NCBI GenBank assembly: GCA_010909165.1
Contig: VJWM01000226.1
Location: forward strand, 231,605 to 295,604
Direction of reading: 5' to 3'
Source of the DNA: Anthoceros angustus
Lineage: Eukaryota > Streptophyta > Anthocerotopsida > Anthocerotales > Anthocerotaceae
DNA length: 64,000 nt
This document shows, in pieces, positions 11,207-22,150 of the stretch (position 1 is the first letter of the stretch; each line of letters starts with the position of its first letter). Under the pieces are notes generated by a model. It made no database searches, was not told the origin of the DNA, and saw only the letters and a list, made by a program, of their open reading frames with translations. A program made the position numbers and the translations under genes.

Positions 11207-12418
11207 ATGGGGCGATCAGCGCGGGCGTCGACGCGGCGGAATAGTTGCAAGCGGGCGGGGTCGATGCGCGGGGCGGGGGGCCCTGACAACGCCAAGTGCA
11301 ATTACCGGGGGGTGAGGCAGCGCACCTGGGGGAAGTGGGTGGCGGAGATTCGCGAGCCCAAGCAGCGCACTCGCCTGTGGCTGGGCTCCTTCGCCACCGC
11401 CGACGAGGCGGCCCTGGCCTACGACCAGGCCGCGCTCAAGCTCTTGGGGCCGCAAGCCCACTTCAACATCCTCTGCGCCAGCCAGGTGATGCAGCTGCTC
11501 GCGGCCGCTGCTGCGCATGCAACGCCGCCGGCTCCACCCTCCGGATCCTGCACCACGTCAACACCTTCCAGTTCCTCCACCTCCACTCCTCCGCCAACAA
11601 CAAGCGCAGCTCGTCCCTCCAGCTCCGCCTCCGGCTCCCCGGGGCCCTCAATGGCAACCACGTCCGATTCGGAATGCTCGGACGGCTACTCCGGATCCCT
11701 GCAGGCTGCAATTTACCATGCCCATGGGCCATCCTCTCGCCACCACCTCCAGCCCGCAGCCGACTTGGACTCCCCCGGATCCGCCTTCGGATTCCCCGTT
11801 CTGCACAGCCCGCGGGCCTTGGAGCTGAGGGGAGCAGCGGTACCGGTACCGGTACCGGTGCATCACCCGGGCCTGAGCCTGGTGGGATGCGCGAGCCCCG
11901 GGGGATTAATATCGGAAAGCCTCGTGCAGCCGAGCTCGCCATCGGCGCCGGGGGGCCTCGGCCTCGGGGATGAGGATGAGGATGAGGAAGCGCTGTTCGG
12001 CGGATGCGGAGTGGTACCAGTGATGGAGTCGCAGCAGGCCTGCACCAGCTCCGCCCACTTCCATCCGGACCTGCAGCTCAAGATATCGCACATGGTGCAG
12101 GACGACGTCGACGACACCTTCTTGGAGCAGCTGGGTGAACTGGACGGCGCCGGCTTCCACACCTACGCGTACGGCGACCAACACCCCTTAAGCTTGCAGC
12201 TGCCCAGCCTAACCCTGCCCTCCAGCCTTCCCCTATCCCTGCTCCAGGAGGACCACACTCTCACCTGCTGCACTAGTACTGCTGCTACCCAGGTCGTGGA
12301 GGACTCATCCTTGGACTCTCCCAGCTCCGGAACCATCGCGGCCTCCCAGCTACCTACATCCCCCGTCCCCTACCCCTGCAATTGGACCCTTCCCTTGCTG
12401 GATTTCGACAATTTCTGA
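11207..12418 (+). CDS. DREB-group AP2/ERF transcription factor (403 aa, intronless)
   Basis: The start is ATG 11207; the frame is open further upstream only through non-ATG codons. One AP2 domain spans about residues 32-88: [19 protein letters not shown], then [20 protein letters not shown] and the end PQAHFN. Val at AP2 position 14 and Glu at 19 (WVAEIRE) place it in the DREB group rather than the ERF group, so it should prefer DRE/CRT or CE1-like elements. The preceding [11 protein letters not shown] resembles the A-2 (DREB2) and A-3 (ABI4) subgroups, and I cannot separate these. A basic patch (RRNSCKR, residues 11-17) may be a nuclear signal. The rest is Ser/Pro-rich with acidic stretches ([27 protein letters not shown]) and a hydrophobic-acidic end (LPLLDFDNF) suited to activation. 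In-gene GGTACC repeats lie at 11838-11862. Confidence 0.93.
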   Translation: MGRSARASTRRNSCKRAGSMRGAGGPDNAKCNYRGVRQRTWGKWVAEIREPKQRTRLWLGSFATADEAALAYDQAALKLLGPQAHFNILCASQVMQLLAAAAAHATPPAPPSGSCTTSTPSSSSTSTPPPTTSAARPSSSASGSPGPSMATTSDSECSDGYSGSLQAAIYHAHGPSSRHHLQPAADLDSPGSAFGFPVLHSPRALELRGAAVPVPVPVHHPGLSLVGCASPGGLISESLVQPSSPSAPGGLGLGDEDEDEEALFGGCGVVPVMESQQACTSSAHFHPDLQLKISHMVQDDVDDTFLEQLGELDGAGFHTYAYGDQHPLSLQLPSLTLPSSLPLSLLQEDHTLTCCTSTAATQVVEDSSLDSPSSGTIAASQLPTSPVPYPCNWTLPLLDFDNF

Positions 12419-13470
12419 TGGCGAGGCCTACCGCACGCCATGCTGCACATCCCTGCGCCTTTCTCTTCAGCCTCGCGGTCGTGCGTCACATCACCCAGAC
12501 CCCAGACTTTGCTTATTTCCACACCTGAGGTACAAGAGCCAAAGGACGCTGCCACGCACATACTTACTTAACACGCTGCAAGCGACTTCAGCGAACAAGA
12601 GCTCGCGTCTAGCGCTTCAATTCCAATTCGCGGCATCAGCTAGCATTCAAAATGTACTGGCTTTGCTTTGCTCTGCTTTTCTTTGCTTTGCGTTGGGTTG
12701 CGTTGCGTTGCTTTGTGTACATATCACCGGTGTCAGGCACCGCCAATTTTGCCCTCTTCTTGTTACTCTACACTTTACATTGCAACGACTCTTCTCTTAT
12801 CTTTCAATTCCATTTCAATGCCGAGTCTAGTGTGCCCTAACTCAGGGACACATGCCATACCGAAAATACAAAATAAAACCTTTTCCGGGCCTTTCCATCT
12901 GTATCTTGTTTCCAAGTATTCCATGTCTGTAATGTGGGTTCTATCAATCGCTTTGCATTCATACCATGAAAATTTGAAGCAACAAAACACGACGTTTTTG
13001 CATGAAAATAGTTTGGAATGTGTGAAAGGTTAAAAGAGTAGTCTAGACGATTTGGTACCTGTTGTTCACTGTCTCACTGAGGCTAGCAACACCTGACTGG
13101 CTGAGAGAGCCCTTGAGCCGATCTTTGGGCGTGGCACATAGCCATTTGTCTTTGCGGACAACATAGCAGTGTTGGTTGTCACAGGCAACTGCACCTGATA
13201 CATATGCTGCTGCAGGAAGGGAGGGGATCATGATGAGAGCTTCTGCTGCAGGTTTCTATCAGTCCATCAAAACGCTGATTCTTGAGTGTCCTGAGGCCAG
13301 TAGGCTGCAGGTTGCGGAGCTGGGGCTTGGAGAAGTCCTGGCCCGAGTGACCTGCTAGCGCTCTTTCGAGCCATGTCTTTGGAGGAGCTCATACTTGCCA
13401 GCGAATTTTTCGTCAGACACCGATTGGGAGCGCTACTTGAAAACCGTAGCATCACCAAACTCCGAGTAAG
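12419..13470. other. Spacer downstream of the ERF gene
   Basis: It holds the ERF 3' UTR and a low-complexity CTTTG / GTTGC tract at 12657-12714. The remainder has no gene I can name. Sequence unlike the copia element runs up to about 13470. Confidence 0.5.
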
Positions 13471-13561
13471 GTTCTCGCGGCAGGAATATGCAGGATTGCG
13501 AGCGACGACGTCGCGGTGGAAGAGTGGAAGAAGAATGGAAGAAAAAAATGGGGTGGAAGGA

Positions 13562-13818
13562 TGTTAGAGATTCAATCATCTGCTACTTACTCTAGTATAT
13601 TAGGATATACTAGGATATTGCACTCTCGAGTCTAGGGCTTACCTCCTCGATAGTTGCCTAGCCTAAGGGCTATATATGTAGCACCTGCACCATATTGATG
13701 TGTACCGTGGAGCCTATCTAAGCCGGTGGTGCTATTGCGTGTGCCATCCATTGCCTCTGCTTGTGTCTGCATGTTGATCACATGTGTTGCCCAGCCGTGT
13801 CTCGAGCTATTTCTTACA
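13562..13818 (+). repeat. Copia LTR copy 1 (257 bp)
   Basis: It starts TGTTAGAGATTC and ends TTCTTACA (TG...CA). A purine-rich tract (GAAAAAAATGGGGTGGAAGGA type) lies directly before it and TGGTATCGGGC directly after. Confidence 0.9.
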
Positions 13819-14041
13819 TGGTATCGGGCGGGAACACTAATCGCGAGACTTGATAAGAGAGGACGGAGTTGTGATGGCGATGGGCTCAGTAACCACCGCG
13901 GCCTTGAGGATGCGGGTGTTTGGAACGGAATTCCATGTATGGAAAAGGTCCATGAAGGTTCTCGGCAGAATATGCGGGATTGCGGCAGCGTCGCGGTGGA
14001 AGAGTGGAAGAAGAATGGAAGAAAAAAATGGGGTGGAAGGA
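13819..14041 (+). mobile_element. Mini-internal region between the two LTRs
   Basis: It has primer binding site TGGTATCGGGCGG (initiator-Met tRNA type), then ATG 13874 with the first roughly 30 Gag codons (MAMGSVTTAALRMRVFGTEF). These fuse in frame to the 3' internal sequence and PPT that also precede copy 1, giving a 58-aa ORF ending at 14047. All pol sequence is missing. Confidence 0.85.
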
Positions 14042-14295
14042 TGTTAGAGATTCAATCATCGCTACTCTAGTATATTAGGATATACTAGGATATTGCACTC
14101 TCGAGTCTAGGGCTTACCTCCTCGATAGTTGCCTAGCCTAAGGGCTATATATGTAGCACCACCACCATATTGATGTGTCTTGTGGAGCCTATCTAAGCCG
14201 GTGGTGCTATTGCGTGTGCCATCCATTGCCTCCCTTGTGTATTAGCTGTGTTGATCACATGTGTTGCCCAGTGTTGTGTCGAGCTAGTTCTTACA
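14042..14295 (+). repeat. Copia LTR copy 2 (254 bp)
   Basis: It is nearly identical to copy 1 with a few short indels and substitutions, and has the same TGTTAGAG...TTCTTACA ends and the same PBS immediately after. Confidence 0.9.
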
Positions 14296-14348
14296 TGGTA
14301 TCGGGCGGGAACACTAATCGCGAGACTTGATAAGAGGACGGAGTTGTG

Positions 14349-15032
14349 ATGGCGATGGGCTCAGTAACCACCGCGGCCTTGAGGATGCGGGTGTTTGGAA
14401 CGGAATTCCATGTATGGAAAAGGTCCATGAAAGTTCTGCTGATGGCAGAGGATGCGTATGGCATTGCCGAGGGCAAAGAGCCGAAACCGGAAGATGAGGG
14501 GAGAGAGCAGAGAGAATGGATGCGGAGAGACCACAAGGGTACAGCTCTCCTATATATGAATCTCTCTATGGCAGTCCAGCTGAAGGTCGGAGAACCAGAC
14601 AAGGGCACGGAGTACATTTGGAATCTTCTCAATGAGAAATATGGCTAGAAGGGAGCAGGTGAAGTATTTCACTTGTTTTGTCGCGTGACGACATTGAAGT
14701 ATTCAGACGGAGACGATTTGCGAAAGCACATCGACACCTTTCACGAATGGTTTACAGCGCTAGCATCAGCTAACGAGCGCTTTGCTATCCAGGAGGACAT
14801 ACAGAAGATGTTTCTATATCGTTCTATGCCTGAAGCTTGTTCAGGGTTCATAGATTTCCTAATAGCACAAGACACTCTCACATGGGAGGAGGTCACCTCT
14901 AAGATGTTGGCGAAGGAGACTCGCCAGTTGGACGCAATGGCGGATCTTCAACAGTCCGAGTATGCAATGTTCATCAAGGGAAGGGATGGAACAAGCGGAA
15001 CAAGGACAAGGTGGGGAGTCCTCGCAGGATGA
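14349..15032 (+). pseudogene. Copia Gag (UBN2-type), interrupted
   Basis: ATG 14349 opens MAMGSVTTAALRMRVFGTEF, followed by typical Gag text (EYIWNLLNEKYG, then EVFHLFCRVTTLKY, FLYRSMPEACSGFIDFLI). One in-frame TAG at 14646-14648 splits two ORFs that share a frame, consistent with a CAG-to-TAG change. A zinc-knuckle-like stretch follows near 15070-15110 (KCFKYGHYEKDC) but lacks the second Cys of CX2CX4HX4C, apparently through a small deletion. Confidence 0.8.
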
Positions 15033-15199
15033 AGGACAAGAGAATAGTGAAGAGGGGACAAGGCAAATGCTTCAAGTATGGTCATTATGAGAAGGATTGC
15101 AAGGATCGAAGACCGCACATCTCACGGAGGGTGAGAGTAAAGGTGAGGTTGCGGAGGCAACGCTCATGAGAAGAAGTATCGCACGCTGCTACAAAGACA

Positions 15200-16620
15200 C
15201 AAGCAAACGATACCGACGATAGATTACGCATGTACATCCTTTATGGTGAAGGATAAGGAGCTCCTTCAAGACTACGGAGGGAGAAGGCAGTGCGCCTAGG
15301 GAGCGATGAGATAGGCGTCGAGGTGTGGGGAGTCTGAGCTCGGTTGCTCGGCGAGGTCAAGGCAATGGAAGGAGCGCTATTTGTACCGAACCTACATAGA
15401 AATCTCATGTTTGTGGCACCATTGGCCGTCACGGGTTTGCAGTCCTTTTACGAAGAAGGAAGTTTTGTTTACGAAGAATGGTCGGATGCAGCGATGTGGT
15501 GGCAAAAGGCCACCGTCTGAGAACTTGCGGATGGAGGTTCACGATGACCAAGAGGTTACGGCGATCGAGAAAGGTGGAAATGCCTTCATGGCATAGGCGG
15601 TTTGGGCATACCAACTTGAAGTTTCTCACGGAGATGGCGGAAGAAGCTCGTGATGCATGGAGCTCGAGGCGAGAACTTAGTGCATGGCGCTTGTATGAAA
15701 GGCAAGCATCCCGAAGGTCTTATGTTTCGATCCACGAGAGCAAAGAAGTCTTGGAACTTGTCCACTCGATCTTTGCGGACCAATGCAAGTGGAAGCAAGG
15801 ATGATACAGGCGAGATACTATATTTCGTTTATCGGCGACTACATGGAGAAACGGTGTACTTCTGGAAGAAGAGTGGCGCTCTCAAGCATTTCGGATGTTG
15901 AGGCATTGCGGAGAAACAAAGGAAAGAAGTTGAAGAAACTTGAGGCGATGGAGGAGAGTATTTAAGTAAACTCTTCAAGGATGAATGCACGGCCGGAATT
16001 GAGAGGCGATTGTGACAAGGTACGCAGTGAGGATCAGGCGGAAGAATCGTACCATCTGCAATGGCGCTAGGAGTATGCTAGCGGAAGCGAGGATGCCAAA
16101 ATATTTTTGGGATCACGGGTGCAGCACGGTACGTCTGAGAATATGTCAATTACCATGGCGCTAGGTGGCTCTATGACACCCCATGAAGCTTGGCTTGGTG
16201 AGAAACCAAATGTCTCACACTTGAGAGTGTTTGGCTGTGTAGCATATGTGCATATTCCTAAGCAACTGCGGAAGAAGTTGGACGATAGAAGCATCAAGTG
16301 CAGCTTCATTGGTTATGCTAATGAGCGAAAGGCTTACAGATTGTGGGATCCCGTCAGCAAGCAGACGTATGAAAGTTCTGATGTCGTGTTCGCTGAGAAC
16401 AACATTGGAAGTCATACGGAGAGCACGGATGCTTACACGGACCTCGACTCTGAGTTTATCCTGGACACCTTCCTTGTCCCAGATCCACCAACGACAGCAG
16501 AAGAGGATCACCACACACCGGAGGGTGATGGTGAGGACATCCCAGCAAGCACTACTACAAAAGGAGGCAGAATATGACGAAATTAAAGACAAGGATGTGA
16601 CATTTGTGTCTCGTTCATGA
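15200..16620 (+). pseudogene. Copia protease/GAG-pre-integrase/integrase remnant
   Basis: The GAG-pre-integrase motif WHRRFGH lies at about 15585-15610 with frameshifts after it. The integrase end is at 16140-16576: MTPHEAWLGEKPNVSHLRVF, then KLDDRSIKCSFIGYANERKA and WDPVSKQTYESSDVVFAE. The catalytic DDE core between them is mostly lost. The ORF ends in the hinge before RT and no RT follows. Confidence 0.8.
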
Positions 16621-17989
16621 CAGGCTCACTCGGCCGGAAATTTGTGGTTTGTTTGTCATAAGAATATCGTTCTCGATTTCTGAATGACGGTGTCTGACGA
16701 TTGGGAATTTTCCCGTTCGCGGTTCCTGTTGGCGGAATTCCTGTCCTGGCAACCACTCTCTCACTTGCAGTCGCGGTGTTCGGTCGGCGATGTTCGCAAC
16801 ATCCTGCGGGTAGGGTTCCGTCGAAAATGCAGCCGCACGTCCGTCTTCCCCCTCCAGCGAAAACCCAGTCGGAATGTGGGGACGCGGGCCAGGTGGCATG
16901 GGCATCCTATCTATATGGGGTTCTGGGGGGGAGGAGGGGAGTGCCACGTGGATACCCATTGGTGTCCCGGAAGTGCAGCACGTTTGTCCTTTCCACATTA
17001 TGCTTTCGTCGTACGGTTGACGGCCCCATCGAGCAAGCACATTCAGCGTGAGGCCTCCGTGGTCAAGCGCATGCGGCGTCGCTGAATTTTCCATCTTTGG
17101 CAAGCGTTATCTGGCGTTTAATGAATATCTATTTATATATACTAAAAGTGTCATGATTACTTTGGGAAACCGCAGTTTATTACCCATTACTTCAATTGTT
17201 TAGGCAAAACAATAGGCTATCGACACATCCGTCCATCTTTTGAGCCAACAGCCGTCCCTAGCCGTGTAGTCCTATCGGATGACGCCACATGCACATCCAG
17301 CCACCCCACTTGAATGTTCGCCAGTCGAAAAAAGCCGGTTCAGTGATCTATGCTAGACCTACACGCTGAAACACCCTCGGAGGATGCCTACACTTTCTTC
17401 TTCTTCATAGCTCCTTTGCGTGCGGGTGCGTCCTTTCGTTTCTTCGATGGGAAGCCCAAGTTCCGTTTTGCAGGGGGTTCGGGCCCATCCCACCCATCTA
17501 CAAGCCCCTCGCATCTCGATCAGGGGCCTGGTGACTCTGGGTCGGAGTTCTTTGGCGAACTGCGTTTCTGCACAATGTCGGAGGTGGATCCACCTCACTT
17601 AAGATTTTCTTGATTTACCTTTGAGTTGCATTGCACATGGTCCTTTGCACACGGCGCTCTCCTCCTCCCCTCTCTGGTGTGTTTGCATCTGCGAACACAC
17701 CACAGAGCACTCAATTAGACTGTCGTATGCACCAAGTTCTCTCAGGCATGGCCAGCCACAATCACTAACCGGGAACAGGGGTATGTACTTACCTGTAGGT
17801 TCTTCATCTCCATTTCCGACATGGTTCGCTTCTCCTCCTCCTCCTCCTTCGATCCTCCACGCCGGCGGATCCTCCAAACAACCCCACGCCGGCGCATAGC
17901 AAACATGGGTCCGCGTAGCACAAACTCGTAGGCACAAAAGGCACTGAGTGCTCAAGGACAAACTAGTAAACATATCGTGGACGTGTACA
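16621..17989. other. Spacer between copia remnant and CACTA end
   Basis: Several short ORFs occur (for example 17350-17613 with a Phe-rich start) but none matches a family I know. This may include internal CACTA sequence that is too diverged to align by eye. Confidence 0.4.
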
Positions 17990-18523
17990 AAGTATGTACG
18001 TTATCCGTGTGACGTATATGCTTAATTTATATAAAATAGAATATGACCATATATCACAGGAAATTACCATATAGTATATGTTACCATGAACAATTCGTGT
18101 ATTTTACAAAGAATGTATTCATGTATGTATTTATATATATGTGTATTCATACGAGTATCGGTGGGAACTACTAAGTAAAACTAGGTATTCCATAGGGTAA
18201 TAGTAGTAAAAAGAGGAAGGTAGATGGGGAGGAGGTTCGGTACCAAGCCTGCAAAATTGTAACAAGAGACGATGTAACACTTTGGTTGTTGCAATTATGT
18301 TGAAATTTTGCGAGGGGACACAAACCACCTCTCACTACATTGCAACATAATTGCAACAAGACTGTAACATGACTGTAACAAGGTGGGGGGGTTGGTTTCC
18401 AAACCTAATTGTAACAAGGGGTCCCAAAAGTGTAACAAGACCCCAAGATTTTAACATAATTGCAGCAAAGGGGGGTCCAAATCTTAACATAAAGTGTAAC
18501 ATGACTGCCCTTTTCTAGTAGGG
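17990..18523 (+). mobile_element. CACTA 3' terminal fragment, truncated
   Basis: It aligns by eye with the 3' end of the large CACTA element (59110-59675): shared AT-rich block, AACTACTAAGTAAAAC / AACTACCAAGTAAAAC, GATGGGGAGGAGGTT, then repeated TGCAACA/TGTAACA words, and the same end CCTTTTCTAGTAGGG. No matching 5' inverted end was found upstream. Confidence 0.78.
18236..18505. repeat. CACTA subterminal repeat cluster
   Basis: Many TTGCAAC / TTGTAAC / TGTAACA words occur in both orientations within 270 bp of the terminus. En/Spm-type elements carry such arrays as transposase-binding sites. Confidence 0.65.
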
Positions 18524-20103
18524 AGAGTCGGGCCGCAACCGGGCCACATGTGCCCTCTTCCCTGATGTTCGCTGAATTCTGGCCCCTGTCTTCGCTCTCT
18601 TCAGGTGGTTGTAGCACCGCGCCTTGGTACAATTCGAGAACTTTGTTCGGATGACTTCCCAATTGGTCACAGCTGGGTACTCCTCCGCCACTACGTCCAT
18701 AAGCTCAGACCGAAGCGCTGCATCATGCTTTGTCCAACACTTCAAAAACACAAGTCTGGCAGCAACCAATTCCTGGATCCTCTTCTCCATGGACAATTTG
18801 TCCGCCCCGATGACCCCTCCCGTCACATGACAAGTAAGTCCGCCTTTGTCCGCCTCCGCACACAATCGGGCGGCCAATTGTGAGATCTTGTGATGCCCAT
18901 GAGTCCTGATCAAACGCCTGATGACCTCTGTAGGCAATTCCGATGCAAGAAGGTCCAACAACCGGGGCTTGGCCGCTGACGCGGGACACAAGTGTTCCCC
19001 CACGGGTCCTTCGGCTGAGTCCTGACCATCCTCGGGCTGCGAGCTGTGAGCTTGTGCGTCGTCAGCTCTTTCCTCCTCAGAAACTTCTTGCATGTCCGGG
19101 GGGAGCATGTCGTCCTCATTCTCGGAGCAGGTGACATCTACCTCGTCTTCCCCATCTGCCCATGTTGCAAGCCCGTCTGCCGTGCTTTGCCAACGCCCAC
19201 CGCTCGTCATGTCTTCCCCCAACTGAAGCAACGTAGACTGGTTACGAGTTGTTCCCCTCTTGCCACTGCGGATGCAGGATCTTGCTCCTCCTCCTAGATT
19301 TCCTAGCAGTGGTGGGTCTGCAGTAGCATCGCCTTGGGTTTGCTTTCGTTAGCAAATTGCGGGGCATCAAGGTAGTGGTGATCTCAAAATGCACCTACCG
19401 AATTTGAATGAAGGGCCTGGATCAAGGTGCCAGACTGTCGTACCTACTTGCGTCTTGTGTTCCGGCCAGATGTCATGCTCACGTCGGAGTCTCCTGCCCG
19501 TCCCGCGTTTGGTGATGGCTGTGCCCTGCCATCAGTCAGCTCGTCTGGTGAATACAGGTCCACGTACAGCGTCAGTGGGCAAAGTTCGGATGGAAGGATC
19601 GGGGAGCGTCCACACTTCACCGCTGGAGCCGGCTGCATCGGGGCCTCATCCCGGAGCACGGCATTGGAAGTTCTATCGGGTGTGGCGTCGGCCACGACGG
19701 CGGCACCAACGCCCTCTTCCGCAGGCAGGGCTGGGACCTCCACGTCCAGATGCTCCGGGACCCGCACGGCCCCAACATTGGGCTGTGTTTGAGGCCCGTC
19801 GGCAAGGGACGAACCTCCCCCGAACCCATCCCCCAGCCCGGTCTCCACGCTTTGGCTTTGGTTCGGCGTGGGCTCTGCTGACAAATTGCTGGCTCTTCCA
19901 TCGCCTGCTTTCCCGCCCTCTGACCTTCCAGACAGAAGGCCGCGCCCACGCATTCCGTGCCCGCCCCTTCGCTGCGTAAGACGTCCGGCCGCTGCTGCCA
20001 GCGCTAGCCGACGCTCTGCTGCTGCTGCTCTCACGTCCCGAGCCCGTGCCAACAGCCCCGGTTCCAAACTCATGGCTATGGCCTTCGCCATATCCTCGTC
20101 CAC
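18515..20103 (-). CDS. Hypothetical SANT-like protein, cut at its 3' end by a CACTA terminus
   Basis: Two long same-strand ORFs follow each other. 20103-19444 is Ala/Arg-rich (first ATG 20091), ending in NTRR before a good donor (GTAGGT). 19231-18515 is acidic (VDVTCSENEDDM) and then helical, with WEVIRTKFSNCTKARCYNHL resembling the third helix of a SANT/Myb-like domain. They look like exons of one gene, but I could not fix the acceptor. The last codons DSPY-stop are supplied by CACTA terminal bases CCCTACTAG at 18523-18515, so the original C-terminus is lost. Function unknown; it may itself belong to a mobile element. Confidence 0.5.
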
Positions 20104-20714
20104 GCCAGGCTGTGTTTGAAGCGGTATTTGTCTGGCGCATCCATCTTGAGACCAATCGTGACCAATTCACGGGGATCGACATCCATGGCACCTGGGATGA
20201 GATTGGTGGTAGGGCTCACTGCACTAACGATGCGGTTCCTGGGGAGCTCCTCACCCATGTCACCAAAGCACCGTAAAAGCCGCACGCCGTTGGAACCCGC
20301 TTGGGAAGGTAGTCGCGCTAGAGGGCATGCAGGGAATGGTAACCGCGGCTAGGTGGGACAACCTGGCCTCCTCCAACCCGACCACAGCCAGTGAACGTAA
20401 ATGACTAGCCGCATGTACCGTTGCTACTTATGAGCGCTCTTCTTGAAGAGCCTGTCATTTCTCGGCCCGGAAATGGCGGAGCTGGGAAGCAACCTCCCTG
20501 CGACCAGAATTCCCACCTCTAGAGCGACGGAGACACCATCGGGGAAGAGAAAGAAACAAAGTCCAGGCTGGTTCATCTTTAGAGATTCGCGCGCCGCCCT
20601 GGGTACCTCATTTGCTCTGTCCCCCCCTCTCCAGGTTTTCTTTCTCAACTTGGAGATTTCGACAAGCAGTTTATACAGTCTCTGGGAGACATTATCGGCC
20701 CAGGTTCCTTTGAT

Positions 20715-22006
20715 ATGGGACTGGCCATGACAGGCGTTCCTCCCATCGCTTTTGGTAGCAGTCTTTTGGCCATGGAGGCCTCGGTGCCAGCGACTTTTCT
20801 ACGAAGCAGGGCCCTCTCAACCCCAATTTTGGCCTCTCGCTTCTTTATCCAAGATAGCAGCATTTTGGAGAATTTCGTCGCAGGAGTTGAGGAGGGGTGC
20901 TTCCCCCTCCAAGTGTCCCTAAGGTCGGCTAGGGACCTCTTACCCCCTCTGGCCAGGGAGGCCATGCCTTCTTTTTCTTCGTTTCTCGCAGACGAGCTTC
21001 CGGGGTTGCAGGCTTCTCTCCAGGAGAAGCATTATGGGCAAGTGCTGAAGGGTCTTCTTTTAGATTCATCTATTCCTCGTCCAGCTAGAGCTCGCCTTCG
21101 CTCTTGCTTAGGGAAGGTGCAGTTCACAGCTCCCGGCTCACAGCTCGGCTCCTGCTCACAGCTCCACAGCTCCCAGCTCCGGCTCACAGCTCCCGGCTCC
21201 TGGCTCACAGCTCCACAGCTCCAGCTCCCAGCTCCACAGCTCCAGCTCCCAGCTCACAGCTCACAGCTCCTGGCTCCACAGCTCACAGCTCCACAGCTCC
21301 CAGCTCCCAGCTCCCAGCTCCACAGCTCTCACAGCTCCTGGCTCCACAGCTCTTGGCCCGTCCTTGCATTCAGGAGTTCTGAATTGCACCAGATTCTTTT
21401 TCTACCGCGACGAGGTTTCGCCTGGGTTTGGTCCTACCACTAACCTGTTCTCTTCCGGCCTGCTGCTATGGGGCCTCCGTCGACGACCCCGGGGCCCACT
21501 TAGTGCGTTGTCCGATGGGTGGACAACGTATTCCTACACACGACGCCGTCTGAGATGTCATGTTCTCGAAGGCCAAGGAGAGTGGTTTCTTCCCTTTCAA
21601 GGAGCGGCTGTATACTCTACTTAATGGCGTCTCTATCAGAGCTGACCTTTTCTTGACGCGGGGGAACGAGGTCTCGGTTGCGAACAAGATTATCACTGAC
21701 CCAACTAGAGACTCTGTTAGCGACCATGTCATCATCAACCCTCCAGGTTGGGCGGTAGAAGGGAGCGCAACTAAGAATATATACAGGTATAGGCCCATGC
21801 AGCAAGGTCACATTTTCATCCCCCTTGCCATTGAAACCCATGGGGCCTTGGGTAAGGTTTTTTCTCGTTTTATCAAGGAGTGCGCAAAGGTCTTTCACAA
21901 TGACAAGGGTGGGGTTGGCCTCCCCCTTTCTAGTGTCATGGTATATTTCAAGCAACGAGTTTCCATCGCCTTGCTGGAGATGCGACATAGGCGGCACCAG
22001 TGGTAA
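20715..22006 (+). pseudogene. Retroelement polyprotein C-terminus, broken
   Basis: 20715-21115 encodes the segment after the RT thumb, ending ARARLRSCLGK, which in such elements is followed by a WLxxxP block. That block is replaced by a CAGCTCC-rich tract. Downstream, reading 21470-22006 in one frame gives GASVDDPGAHLVRCPMGG, a Cys/His cluster, then PTHDAV, an in-frame TGA (21551-21553), DVMFSKAKESG, RADLFLTRGN and IPLAIETHGALGKVFSRF, and ends at TAA 22006. The R-A-D and later acidic residues are where a PD-(D/E)XK-type nuclease would have its site; I infer but cannot prove this. Confidence 0.6.
21119..21356. repeat. CAGCTCC / CACAGCTC low-complexity expansion
   Basis: About 240 bp of permuted CACAGCTC, CCAGCTCC and CGGCTC units lie inside the retroelement coding region and keep the frame open on the plus strand as a Ser/Gln/Leu/Pro-rich stretch. 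Confidence 0.9.
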
Positions 22007-22150
22007 GTAGGCCCTTCCCTATCTCGGACGGTGACATCTTAGGGACGGTTGGGGGTTATAGTGTAGATTCATGCTGGGGCACGCCCCCCTTGGCCTGATG
22101 CTCCGTCGTGGGTTGTCCCCGTTCGCCTTAGGGTAGAAGGATTTCGTTTT

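Larger units (their letters stand above)
13471..16620 (+). mobile_element. Tandem, internally deleted Ty1/copia retrotransposon complex
   Basis: The order is: a 3' internal remnant with polypurine tract (13471-13561), LTR, a 223-bp mini-internal region (13819-14041), LTR, then primer site, gag, and integrase parts up to about 16620. No RT or RNase H and no third LTR follow. The order gag then integrase with GAG-pre-integrase motifs identifies copia. Two consecutive PPT-LTR-PBS junctions imply tandem elements joined through LTRs, followed by deletion. Confidence 0.88.
20430..22150 (+). mobile_element. Non-LTR-type retroelement, C-terminal coding part only
   Basis: It covers the RT-downstream region and the C-terminal zinc/endonuclease-like region of a retroelement of the kind that ends in a restriction-like nuclease domain. 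The RT core itself is absent. See the pseudogene entry for motifs. Family assignment is from layout and motif recall, not alignment. Confidence 0.55.
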
